A stretch of DNA of 64,000 nucleotides, taken from positions 1 to 64,000 of the forward strand of contig JARCOQ010000187.1 of NCBI GenBank assembly GCA_029207755.1. The letters run 5' to 3'. Position 1 is the stretch's first letter, and every line of letters starts with the position of its first letter. The translations under genes were made by a program, and so were the position numbers. This document shows positions 33,040 to 43,700 of the stretch, in pieces. The DNA is from Chamaea fasciata. Its lineage: Eukaryota > Chordata > Aves > Passeriformes > Sylviidae. The notes under the pieces were generated by a model. It was not told the DNA's origin and did not search any database. It saw nothing but the letters and a program-made list of their open reading frames with translations.

Positions 33040-33542
33040 TGGCTGGAGGAGTTTCACTGTGGCCAAAGGGATCCAGTCCTGGGAAATCTACTATCACCAG
33101 TTCAGCCTGAATCCTGAGTTTTCCCGGCCACCTGCGGGAGCTGGTCCAGGCCCTGCCTCGCCTTCGGCGCTGCTCCTCTTGCTGCAGCGTGACCCTGCAC
33201 CCCTGCGCTGCCGGGACATCCTGCCCCTGCCTGCCGGGACACCCTGCCATCCCAGCGACCAGCCCGGGACTTTTCCACTGTTTCAGCTTGGTGCTCTGAG
33301 GATCCTGCAGGGACAGCGAAACCAAACTGCCCTGGGTTTTGTGAAACAAAGCCCTCAAGGTTCTTGGTACTGTTGTCGTTTGTCATTAATGCTGCAGTTG
33401 TTTGGTGGGGGGGAGTTTTTGTGTTTGTTTGCTTTGTATTACATACTAGTAAAGAACTGCTATTCCTATTTCCCAAATCTTTGCCAAAGAGCCCCTGATT
33501 GTAATTTTACCTGGCAGATACCTGTCTTCCCAAACCAAGACA
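33040..33542 (+). mobile_element. LTR-like fragment (limits approximate)
   Basis: Segments such as AAGAACTGCTATTCCTATTT, ATCTTTGCC, GAGCCCCTGAT and CAGATACCTGTCTTCCCAAA resemble the 3' half of songbird ERV LTRs as I remember them, and CCAAGACA at 33,542 would suit an LTR end. I see no clear TATA box, poly(A) signal or target duplication. Recurs in A2 (about 43,638-44,140) and A3 (about 54,236-54,738). Confidence 0.35.
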
Positions 33543-34572
33543 AGGAGGAAGGACAAATCTCACTCCCTCCGCTTCCAAGGAGTGTATATTGTGTGTTGTA
33601 TACTCCCTTGGGGTGTTTGCCACCTTTCCTGAGGGTGAACTTGTAGGATTTGTTGCAAATTTATTCACAAGAAATGTTGTGTGTACCTATTAGAGTTTTA
33701 GAGTGAGTTAGGGATTTGGCAAAGGTGAATTGTTTAAGTTGAAAATAATTTTTGGGTGTAACAGATCAACCCCTGCATACTACAGATAAAAATACTTGCA
33801 AGAACCTTTCCCTTTTTCATTTATCATTATGCACACTGCTTCACTGGAAAAGGCCTCACAGGATGTGTTTGGAGAGGAGCCTGCTTTTCCATTAAACAAC
33901 AAGGAATATTTTACTTTTGAAAGAAAGAGACAAAAACATGCCATTTTTTTTTTTAATGGCACGTTCTTAGTTATCAGATTAACAACATTTTTGGAGGGGT
34001 ATTCAAGCAAGTATTAAGCGTAAAACATACAAATAAACGTACTCTGACTTTCAGCAATCCTTTAAGAACTGGAGACTTCTCTTAAAGCAGGATCCCTTTC
34101 CTTCTGGGTGGATCACCTTTAGGTATTCCTCCAAACAAGCTGCAGCTGTCCCATGTGACACTGGCAGGGGCAGCTCTGGGCCGTGTTGCTTCCCCAGGAG
34201 TTTTTGGCGGCTGACTCTTGCTTAGGTAATTTAGTAATTGTGCTGCCACCTTCGGGATCCCCAAAAGGTCTGTCTCCCACATGCCTGCATGTTGCAAGAC
34301 TCTATTTCATTTCCATATGTTCCTCTTTTCTGTGCACGATTGGTCTTTGGACGGATAAAGGAGGGGTTTTAGCACCTGTTAATGAATTAATTAAATGGTG
34401 GATGTACTGATGTAATCTCTACAAAATGATTCTGTTAGATACTTTGGAGACTTCTGTTTTGCTTGTGTGATCTTTACTATTTGAGGGAAACTTTGAAACT
34501 CCTGATGGGCCTTGAGTGATTTTTACTTCTTGGACAGACCGTGCTTCTCTTGTCTTTCTACTTGTTGTCCCC

Positions 34573-34705
34573 TTAATTTTAGCCCCTAGAGGGCTAAACT
34601 TTACAGTTTCATTAAATAAATCATAAATATTTCAGTTTATAAATAATATAGATGTTCATTGTATATTTTTATATAATTTAATTTTGTCCCCTACAGGGCT
34701 AAAAT
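34573..34705. repeat. Two hairpin-forming direct repeats around an AT-rich core
   Basis: TTAATTTTAGCCCCTAGAGG (34,573 on) and TTAATTTTGTCCCCTACAGG (34,678 on), each continuing GGCTAAA, are about 75% alike and each can fold on itself (TTTAGCCC/GGGCTAAA in the first). Between them are about 80 bp of almost pure A/T. It could be a small non-autonomous element; no target duplication is evident. Confidence 0.4.
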
Positions 34706-36798
34706 TTGGAGGGTGAGTGCTGCTCTTCAGGAAAACCTGGTGATGGAACAAATGAGGTGCAGCTGGCATCAGTCAAGGTTTCAGTTAGACAGAGTGGAAA
34801 CTCTGCAGTTGGACCAAGTGCCTTCATCAGAGCAGCAAGTTCCAGAGCTCCTTCACTGTGGCACCTTCGGGCTTGGTGGTAGGAGAACCTGACACAGTGA
34901 GTGTAAAGCAATGACACCTGGGCTTGCAGAGTCTGGCTGAGTAAAATCTGGTCTAAGTTCTGTTGTTTTACAGAAGAAAAATGTTGTAGCTGATCTGTCA
35001 AACACAGTAGACTCAAAGTGAGGGCCTGGCAGTGACTCTGTAAGAAGAAATGGTTTATAAAACAGGGTAAAAAAGTGGGAGCTGGCTGCTGAAGATTGAT
35101 AGCAGAGATTTTTTTTGGCTTGGTTGTCGCACTAGTGATTCCACGTGGTATATTTTGATGCTTTTCAGTTTAGATTGCTGTACAAGTATGAAGTTAAGGC
35201 ATTAAAAAAAGACCCTCAAATTTGTCTCTTCAATGGGCTCTAGTACAATTACGTGGTAGTAAATGCATCAACAAATATTGGTTTTAGTTATTTTTTGAAA
35301 TAGCTCTTAAAAAGCATCCCATATCTTGAGAATTCATTGGAGCCTTCCTTAATTGTTTGGCATTTCAGTGTGTGTAGGCAGTAGAGCATGTGAGCAGCTG
35401 TAACCACGTTCGTGCGGTCAGTTTTGCAAATACATGAAAAAACTTGCTCATGGGAGAGTCACAGCCCACTTGTGTTTACAACCTGAGACTGGTACAGTGA
35501 GTAAAAACAAGCTGGGATACTTGTAGGAACAACAAAAACCCAGGAAACCTTGAGAAATCTTTGGAATCAAAATCATTGTGTGTTTATGGCCAATGCAGTG
35601 CTAAGAGAGCCAGGACATGTGGCATGTTAATGTTTGGGTTTGGTTTTTTAGTGTCCACTTAAAATTAGTAACATGGCTCAGATTTTTCAATACAGATCTC
35701 TTAGGTACTGGAGGTAGTTAAGTGTGTCATACTAAACACTCTGGGAGTTGAAAATGTTGCTTTGTGTGAGTATTTATATTTTCTGAAACTCAGCTGTGCA
35801 TGCTTTTTGTTCGCCGTTGAAATGCTGTAACCACAGCTGAATTGAAATTGGTCGGTCCAAAGGAGCTGATACAATTTTATCTGTTTGCTCATCTAACTTA
35901 GAGCAAGAAATAGGCACAGACTATGGACTGAGGGATGTTCACCGGTATGTTTGAAAATTTGTGTTTGATAATTGAAGTTAAATATCATGAGAAAACCTCA
36001 TAAACAGGGGTGAAATTCAACATGTAAAGTGCTTGTTTTCCTTTGTGGCCTCGTGTGAACTGTCTTGCAGATCAAACTTCTAACTCCTTCTATGTGAGTT
36101 AGCATTAGCAATAAGTGGCAAAGTCCATCCTGTTGTTAAGAATTTGGATGCTGTGTAGGGTAAATCCACCTTTTCCCCCTATTGTTTGGCCTCTCTTCTT
36201 ACCATTTCTGTAATCATCAATGATTGAGTAAATCCCCAGGAGCATTTTGTGGTAGTGATGCAACCACACTTGCCATTTTGTGAGTGTGTGATAAATACGT
36301 ATTAAATGGTACCAAATGAGCTCAGCAGAGATAACAGGTTGTGTGCTTTTCTCTAGAGGCAAGAACACCAGGTGTGGCCTGGTGTTGGGATCGTGGATCA
36401 CAGGAATCAGTCGATGACCTCAGTTTTAAAACACCAGTCTGGCTGCATTTGGTCTGCTCTGCTGTCCTCTGGAATCTCTGCTGTATGTGCAACTACAAAC
36501 CCTTGGTTTATAAATTTACTTAAAACATTACAAATCTCATACTGATGTAAGACTGCTCCTCCGAGGAAAGGTTTATTAAAGAAACAAATCTTACGTGAGA
36601 AGACTGCAGAGAAGAGATGCATTTTGCCATAGCTGTATGGCTGAACCTATGGGGGTGGACAGAAATTCTGAATCTTTTCTTCCGGCCCCTGTGTTGGAGG
36701 AAGGGTTAGGTTGGAATCCTGCAGTTTTCTAAAGTAGTGTCTTGGAAGAGAGAGGAATGAGTCCCAGGCTGAGCCTTCCTTTAGGAGAGGAGCTGCAG

Positions 36799-37060
36799 GT
36801 ATCCCGTCATGCCGTGCGCCGCTTTGCGCCTCGGTGTATCCCGTCATGCGCCGCGCCGCTTTGCGCCTCGGTGTATCCCGTCATGCCCCGTTCCGCCGCT
36901 TTGCGCCTCGGTGTATCCCGTCGTGCCCCGCGGCGCTCTGCGCCTCGGTGTATCCCGTCACGCCCCGCGGCGCCGCCTTGCGCCTCGGTGTATCCCGTCA
37001 TGCCCTGCGGTGCCGCTCTGCGCCCCGGTGTATCCCGTCATGCCCCGCGACGCCGCTTTG
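36799..37060 (+). promoter_or_regulatory. ZNF143-like 40-bp minisatellite in B1, about seven units
   Basis: TATCCCGTCATGCC-type units recur every 37-42 bp (for example 36,991 and 37,031). The B0 counterpart has three. The A1/B1 junction falls inside the first unit. Confidence 0.6.
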
Positions 37061-37440
37061 CTCCTCGGCGTACAAATGACATCACCCGCGCTTATTTCGC
37101 CGCTCATTTGCATAAGTTTACATAAGGCTGGCGCCTCGGTGAGGTGGGCGGGGTCTGAGTCACGCCCAGGCCCCTCCCAGTACAAACCAGTAACTCCCAG
37201 TCCCCGTGGTCAGTGACGTCATTCGCATTTATTTGTGCTCTCATTTACATAAGTTTGCATATCGGCGCGGTGGGCGGGGTCAGAGCCGCGTTGGCCCCTC
37301 CCACTTCCTCCCAGTAGAACCAAGTAACCCCCAGGCCCCGCCCAGTTTGCCCCGCCCTTGTTATCGCTCCATAAAAGGGAAGGGGGCGTGGCTTGATGAG
37401 GGGCGTGATCGGTTTACATGTGGGGGAGGGGCAAAGGGTA
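37060..37440. promoter_or_regulatory. Promoter-like cluster in B1, first CRE mutated
   Basis: Same architecture as 23,866-24,240. The first CRE reads TGACATCA (CpG lost), the second is intact (TGACGTCA at 37,214-37,221), and the CArG box is CCATAAAAGG (37,369-37,378). Octamer-like ATTTGCAT and GGGCGGGG boxes persist. Confidence 0.5.
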
Positions 37441-37462
37441 AACCACGCCCAGAAACCCCGAA

Positions 37463-38158
37463 ACCAGTTTAAACCAGTATAAACCAGTAACCCCCAAACC
37501 CACTCCCAGTCCATCCCAGTATAAACCAGTGACCCCAAACCCACTCCCAGTCCATACCAGTATCAAACCAGTAACCCCCAAACCCACTCCCAGTCCATCC
37601 CAGTATCAAACCAGTGACCCCAAACCCACTCCCAGTCCATCCCAGTATAAACCAGTGACCCCAAACCCACTCCCAGTCCATCCCAGTATAAACCAGTGAC
37701 CCCAAACCCACTCCCAGTCCATCCCAGTACAAACCAGTAACCCCCAAACCCACTCCCAGTCCATCCCAGTATAAACCAGTGACCCCAAACCCACTCCCAG
37801 TTCATCCCAGTACAAACCAGTAACCCCCAAACCCACTCTCAGTCCATCCCAGTATAAACCAGTAACCCCCAAAGCCACTCCCAGTCCATCCCAGTACAAA
37901 CCAGTGACCCCCAAACCCACTCCCAGTCCATCCCAGTACAAACCAGTAACCCCCAAACCCACTCCCAGTCCATCCCAGTACAAACCAGTGACCCCAAACC
38001 CACTCCCAGTCCATCCCAGTATAAACCAGTGACCCCAAACCCACTCCCAGTCCATCCCAGTACAAACCAGTGACCCCAAACCCACTCCCAGTCTATCCCA
38101 GTATAAACCAGTGACCCCAAACCCACTCCCAGTCCATCCCAGTACAAACCAGTGCCCT
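37463..38158 (-). repeat. 41-bp G-rich minisatellite in B1, about 17 units
   Basis: Same unit and G-quadruplex-type spacing as 24,255-24,890, with about two more units. Some units carry an extra C (42 bp). Confidence 0.9.
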
Positions 38159-38179
38159 CCAGTCCCCATTCCAGTGCCC

Positions 38180-38260
38180 TCACCTGTCCGTACTGGTTTG
38201 AACTGGGATCTCTCGACGCTCGGTGACCTCCAGGGAGCGGCTCAGGGCCAGGGCCTGGCG
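38180..38260 (-). pseudogene. MRPL52: MRPL52 exon 5 remnant in B1
   Basis: RQALALSRSLEVTERRE and then IPVQTSTDR with TGA at 38,182-38,180; acceptor CCCCCAG at 38,261-38,262. Same 77-bp exon length as in B0. Exons 1-4 are missing upstream, so this cannot encode MRPL52. Confidence 0.8.
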
Positions 38261-38263
38261 CTG

Positions 38264-39270
38264 GGGGATACTGGGAGTTACTGGTTTATACTGGTTTGTA
38301 CTGGTTTGTACTGGTTTGGGGGTTTTCCTTACTGGTTTGTACTGGGAGGGGCTTTAGGGGTCACCGGGATGAACTGGGAAGGGATTTGGGGTGACTGGTT
38401 TGTACTGGTTTATACTGGTTTGGGGTTTTTCTTTCCTGGTTTGTACTGGTTTGTACTGGGAGGGGGTTTGGGGGGGTTTTGGGATTTTTGGGGAGAATTT
38501 GGGGATTTTGGGGATCTAAAAATTCCAATTTTTAGTGGGAATTTTGGAGTCATTTTCTGGGATTTTGGGGCTCTGAAATCCTGATTTTTAATGGGAATTT
38601 TTGGGGTGAATTTTTGGCGTTTTGGGAGGGAATTTTGGGGATAATTTGAGGGATTTTGGGGCTTCAAAAAACCCCATTTTTCAGTCGGAATTTTGGGGTC
38701 ATTTTTTGGGATTTTGGGGCTCTGAAATCCTGATTTTTAGTGGGAATTTTTGGGTCATTTTTAGGGCATTTTCGGTGAATTTTGGGGGATTTCGGGGCTC
38801 TAAAAGTTCCAATTTTTAGTGGGAATTTTGGGGTGAATTTTGGGGGATTTGGGGGCTTTAAAAATCTCAGTTTTGGGAGGGAATTTTGGAGTAAATTTTT
38901 GGGATTTTGGGTGGAAATTTTGGGGTGAATTTTTGGGGATTTTGGGGCTCTGAAAATCCCAATTTTTAGTGGAAATTTTGGGGTTTTTTGATGGATTTTA
39001 GTTGGGAATTTTGCGGTGAATTTTTGGGATTTTGGGTGGAAATTTTGGGGGTTTTGGAACTTCAAAAATTCCAATTTTGGGGTGAATTTCGGGGATTTTT
39101 GAGGCTCTAAAAATCCCAATTTTCAGCGGGAATTTTGGGGTAAAATTGAGGGATTTTGAGGCTTAAAAATTTTCAGTTTTCAGTGGAAATTTTCGGGTCA
39201 TTTTTTGGGATTTTGAGTGGAAATTTTGGGGTGAATTTTTGAGATTTTTTTGGGATCGAAAAATTTTAAT
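38264..39270 (-). repeat. Remnant of MRPL52 intron 4 in B1
   Basis: Inverted ACTGGTTTGTACTGG repeats to about 38,460, then the TTTTGGGGATTTTGGGG degenerate repeat. Matches B0 up to about 25,795 and then breaks off. Confidence 0.75.
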
Positions 39271-39345
39271 TAAAAAAATTAAATAAATAATTATTTAGTT
39301 AATTTAATTAAAATTAAAATAAAATTAAATTTCAATAAATTTTCA
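39262..39345. other. Deletion junction in B1, AT-rich
   Basis: The intron 4 repeat passes into AATTAAAAAAATTAAATAAA-type sequence and resumes B0 at about 28,700 (TTTCAATAAATTTTCAG). About 2.9 kb present in B0, with MRPL52 exons 1-4 and its promoter, is absent. The same junction occurs near 49,860 and 60,460. Confidence 0.75.
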
Positions 39346-39589
39346 GCTCGCCGGTTTTTGTTGTTGTTGTTTTGCTGTCGCCGCGGTTGTTTTTTTTTTT
39401 TTTTGTGGGAGTTTGAGGCGGTTTTTGGGAAAATTTTTCCCCTCAGGTTTTGCCGATTTGGGGACTTTTTTTCTTTTTAAAGCGATTTTTTTCCCCAAAA
39501 AATGTCGTTTCACCCCTCTAAAATCCCCATTTTCCCCCCTAAAATCTCCCTTTCTTCCCCAAAATCTCCATTTTCCCCCCAAATTTCCG

Positions 39590-40340
39590 TCTTATCCGGC
39601 AAAACCCCCCGCGCGCCGCCATCTTGTACGGCAACCCCGAGCGGCCAAACCACCCCAAAGCCGACAAATTTTCCCGTTCCCCCCCCAAAATCTCTATTAG
39701 TCTCTCTAAAATTTCTTTTTTTTCCCTTAAATCCCATTTTTCCCCCCAAATCTCCATTTTCTTCGTTTTTGTACGGCAAAAAACCCCCGCGCGCCGCCCT
39801 CTTGTACGGCAAGATCCTCCGGGCGCTGCCATTTTGCCGCCCGCTCCTCACCCCTCACACCGCGCCGCCATTTTGTACGGCAACCCCCAGCGGTCAAACC
39901 ACCCCAAAACTCCCTAAATTTTGCCGTTTTCCCCCCAAATTTAGAGTCGGAGATTTCCATTTTTATCTCTAAAATCCACTTTTTCCCCCAAATCCCCTTT
40001 TTCCACCCAAATCTCCGTTTTCTCCATTTTGTACGGCACGATCCTCAAAACGCCGCCATTCTGTCGTCCTCACGTCTCCCTCAAACAGCGCCGCCATTTT
40101 GTACGGCAACCCCCAGCGGCCAAACCGCCCCAAAACCTCCCGATTTTATCCGTTTTTTCTCCAAATTTAGAATTGGAAAATCCAATTTTTATCTCTGAAA
40201 TCCCCTTTTTCCCCGAAATCCCCTTTTTTCCTCCCAAATCTCCGTTTTCTGTATTCTGTATGGCGAAATCTCCGAGCCGCCATTTTGTCGCCCTCACACC
40301 GCGCCGCCATTTTGTACGGCAAGCCCCGGAGGCCAAACCG
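39590..40340. repeat. YY1-type GCCGCCATTTTGTACGGCA array in B1
   Basis: Counterpart of 29,000-29,730 with nearly the same spacing. One element reads CTGTATGGCG where B0 has CTGTACGGCG. Confidence 0.7.
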
Positions 40341-40434
40341 CCCCAAAACCTCCCGATTTTATCCGTTTTTTGCCCCAAAGAACGAGTCGGATATTTCCGG
40401 TTTTTAATTCTTTTGAATTTTCCAGGATCCCGCC

Positions 40435-40728
40435 TCAGCCCAACGTGTCTTTCCAGGGTCTTTTCGGGGTGTCTGAGGGCGCGGCCGGAGCGGCCCCGGG
40501 GGAGCTCAGCGGGTTTTGAGCGAAGGTTTGCCGGAGAGGGCCTGATTAAACAAACAAAAAAACCCCGAAATAAATAAAAATGTAAAAATATCATTCTGGG
40601 GAGGGATTCCCCCTTCCCCCAAATTTTTGGGGGTTTTTTTTGGGAGGGGTTTTTTGGTCACCTTTGGCCGCCAGCTGCAGGTGGTTCCGGAGGCGCCAGC
40701 GGCGCTGATCGGCCTCGTGCGTGGCCTT
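40435..40728 (-). pseudogene. OXA1L: OXA1L tail exons in B1
   Basis: Exon a 40,728-40,662 and exon b 40,541-40,435, with the same splice sites and stop as B0. Exon b has AQNPL where B0 has AQNRL; human OXA1L, as I recall it, also has NPL, so this copy keeps the likely ancestral residue. Confidence 0.8.
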
Positions 40729-43700
40729 GGCAAATGAGGAGACAGGGGAAGGAGGCAGCTCTTAGGGACAGAATTATTCCTTTTATCCTCTCTATGCCTG
40801 TTGAAGTACTGCCTTGCCTTAGGGGGATAACTCAAGCAAACACCTGTTGGATGCCATTGTGTTTTCAGGGATGATTTAGGGATGGCTGCCCATTTCTAGT
40901 GATCCTGTTCAGAAGTGGTTTAAAATGTACAGTAGTGTAGGCGGAAAGTCAAGCTAGAGCTGCTGTGACAGTGCTTCCATCATCTGTCAGCATCCTGAGT
41001 GTTGTGAGCTAAACCTGAAATTTGATTTGAACTGCCTGATATCTGCCAAGGGGCAGGATATCATTGCTGGAGAGAAATCCTCTCATCTTCCGCGACTCCA
41101 TCCCCAGTCAGATGGAAGAACAGGTTGGTATCCAGAGGTGAATGGCACTGGACCTTTACGGGGCACAGAAATCATCCATATCCCCATGCTTTTAAGGAAA
41201 AGGATTCTGAGCAGAGGGCCCTTTGGCTCTGCGGCAGAAACTGTTTGGAAAAAGTTGCTTTAATAATAAGATTCTGACTGAAGAGTTTTGCAGACGATGG
41301 TTTGCTTATGGAAATGGTCAAGCGGTCGTTCTGGTATTTGGACACCAGGTTACAAAAAGAGAAAAACTACTGTATCGGTGTACATGAAGTGAATGAAAAA
41401 GTAGATTAAAGGAAAAGTTCAGAAGCCAAAGCTGGAGAGAGGTTCAGAGTAACCCAAAATTGCCATCCAAGATCTTGGGGAGGAGGGTTGTAACCTTTCT
41501 GAGGTATTACTGTGCGTGTACTCCCTAACGAATACATTGGGTATGTTAGACCAAACCAGACAATTAATTTTTAACACAGAAGGACTTTGAGGACAACTCT
41601 GACACCCAGAGGAAAGAAAAGGCTTAATGGAAAGTTTCCATCTTCGAATCACTGCTAAAGTAGAAGTGCTGTTTTGTTAGTGGAAAATGTCAGTGAAATT
41701 TCAAATAATTGTGTATTCCTGAGAGGTGATTTACTACAGTAAATCCCCTTTGTGGAATAGTTAAGTCACAATTGAAATTTGGTGCTGTGCAGTAGTCCAT
41801 TGTTCTGGTACTTAAACTCTTTAGGGAACAGTCCCCATAAGGGGTAATGATTTGCTGGTGGCCAAGAAATGTATTTTCTGTATGATCCAGGTGGAGAAGT
41901 AAAGGAAGAAATGCTGTGAAATAGACACATTTTTTGTACACCTGAAAAGAGACTTGGATGTGATATGCAGGCAGATATCAGCTTTAAATTCGATGTAGTC
42001 AATGTTAATGGTATTAACATAGAGATCTTTATCAGCAGAGGTGTATTCAGGCTTCTTCTATTTTCCTGTCCATTTGCTTCAGTGTAGCAGTGTGAGATGA
42101 AAGCCCAAGGCTTTGCAGACTGGCTCCTCATTTGTGCCCCAGTTACTGACAGCTGGGACAGTGGAAATTCTCCTTGCAGTGGCCTTGTTTTAAACACCAA
42201 GATGAAAATATAATGCATGCTTAGAAGGTGCAAACAATGTTTAGTCTCATTTCACTCAGTGAAATTTGCTCAGCTTCATCTTGGAGCACTGGAGATATTT
42301 TAGTATTTCAAAGTGTATCAAACTATTTGCCCAGTATTTGGAAAAGCTACTCAGATTTAGTGGAAATGTTTCTATTTCAGACCCAAACCACTTTGATATT
42401 TGTTAATTTTATTAGTGTATTGAAGTTCATTGACACTGGGAAAAGTGATCCTGTTTCTTCAATTGATAACACCACAGGAATTGCCTTTTTATTAATCTTT
42501 ATTTGGATGCCTCCCTGTCCCTATGGAACAATGGGGTTGAAGATGCAGTGAGGGAGAACAGTGGAAGGAAAAGGCCAGACTAAATATTCCTTGAAATAAA
42601 TAGGCCTCTTTCCCTTGACTTCAAAGGAAAAAAAAAAACCAACCTAATTAAATACAATTGAGGGGAAGAGGAAAAAAAAATGAGAACCTTTGATTTGAAC
42701 ACACTTTGGAGCAGAGCATGGAGAGATAGGAGAATGATCTCTGTGAGATGAATAAGTTGCCTCTCCTGCTGCATTTGTTTTGGGGTGGGTGAATCATTTC
42801 TTGAGGATTCTGTTTTTAAAAGTTGGATTTGACTTGGTTGATATTCCTTTCAGCATCTAGATTTTCTATTTTGGCTTGTATTTTTCATACAAGAACCATG
42901 TCGTTAGAGCAGATAGCTGGTCCTGCAGTACAGGCAGATCTCATAAGGGTAGGAGGATAAGGAAATACACCGGAAAGGACAATATTGAAGATTTTATCAA
43001 GTTTGACCTCCTGGCAGTTGAAGCAAGTTGTTCCTCAAGGTCTTGTGGCAGCTGTTTCAAGTGAAGAGAGCACGAGTCACAAACACTGTGAAGTTCTCTG
43101 ACTGATTCTAAACAGGGTAAAGAATTAGCCCCTTCACCATCACGCCTGGATTTTTACCTGGGGAGAATGTCTATGGAAAAAGATTGTGGCTGTTGTGAAG
43201 GAATAATGTCCAAGGCAGCCGAAAATCTGCGTTGGCTGATGTGTTGTGTGTCCTCCCTCCTCCCAGTGTTTTCAGTCAGTGTGTCAGAGCCTTTCCTGGC
43301 ATGTGAGACATTCCTTGAAGTGTTGAAATGGTTCCTTGGGACTCCCTCACTCTTGGCAAAAAAAGTAGGAGGAGTGTTGGGGGTTAGGTTTGTTCCTTCT
43401 TTCTCTAAAGAATTTTTTCCCGACACGTTACCAAGGAGACCAAGTGTTGGATACTTGAGAGTACTTAACCGAAACAAAGAGGTGGACAAAGGTGGAAGGG
43501 GGAGATAACGCAGGTAAAAGACAAAGCTTGAGGCAGCTGCGGGCTTTTCTTTCTCCGGCGTTCGGGGAGACGCGTGTCTGCCGCTCCTCGAGGAGCTCAG
43601 CCGCCGCAGAGCACGCCGAGCAGAGAACGGCTGTTGCTGGCTGGAGGAGTTTCACTGTGGCCAAAGGGATCCAGTCCTGGGAAATCTACTATCACCAGTT

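Larger units (their letters stand above)
30130..36798. other. Block A1: AT-richer filler, no gene recognised
   Basis: About 6.67 kb of unique-looking DNA that begins exactly where the OXA1L exon stops and ends where the ZNF143-type minisatellite begins. ORFs of up to 250 residues (32,894-33,646) have no recognisable domain and overlap repeat-derived sequence. Within it are a satellite relative (32,967-33,024), an LTR-like fragment (about 33,040-33,542) and a pair of hairpin repeats (34,573-34,705). Confidence 0.6.
30130..40728. repeat. 10.6-kb tandem unit 1 (blocks A1 + B1)
   Basis: The unit recurs at +10,599 and then +10,598 bp. For example, the segment at 30,428 recurs at 41,027, 51,625 and 62,223. 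Differences from units 2 and 3 are a handful of substitutions and one C in a C-run near 32,822. The A block is AT-richer; the B block is a shortened version of B0. Confidence 0.95.

Noticed and set aside
32894..33646. 250-residue ORF in block A (also at 43,492 and 54,090)
   Set aside because: It runs across the inverted proto-satellite and the LTR-like fragment and has no domain; it is conserved among units only because the DNA is duplicated.
36809..37216. R/P/C-rich ORFs over the ZNF143-like units
   Set aside because: A 40-bp repeat read in rotating frames; the repeated CIPSCP/VSRHAP motifs are translation of the minisatellite.
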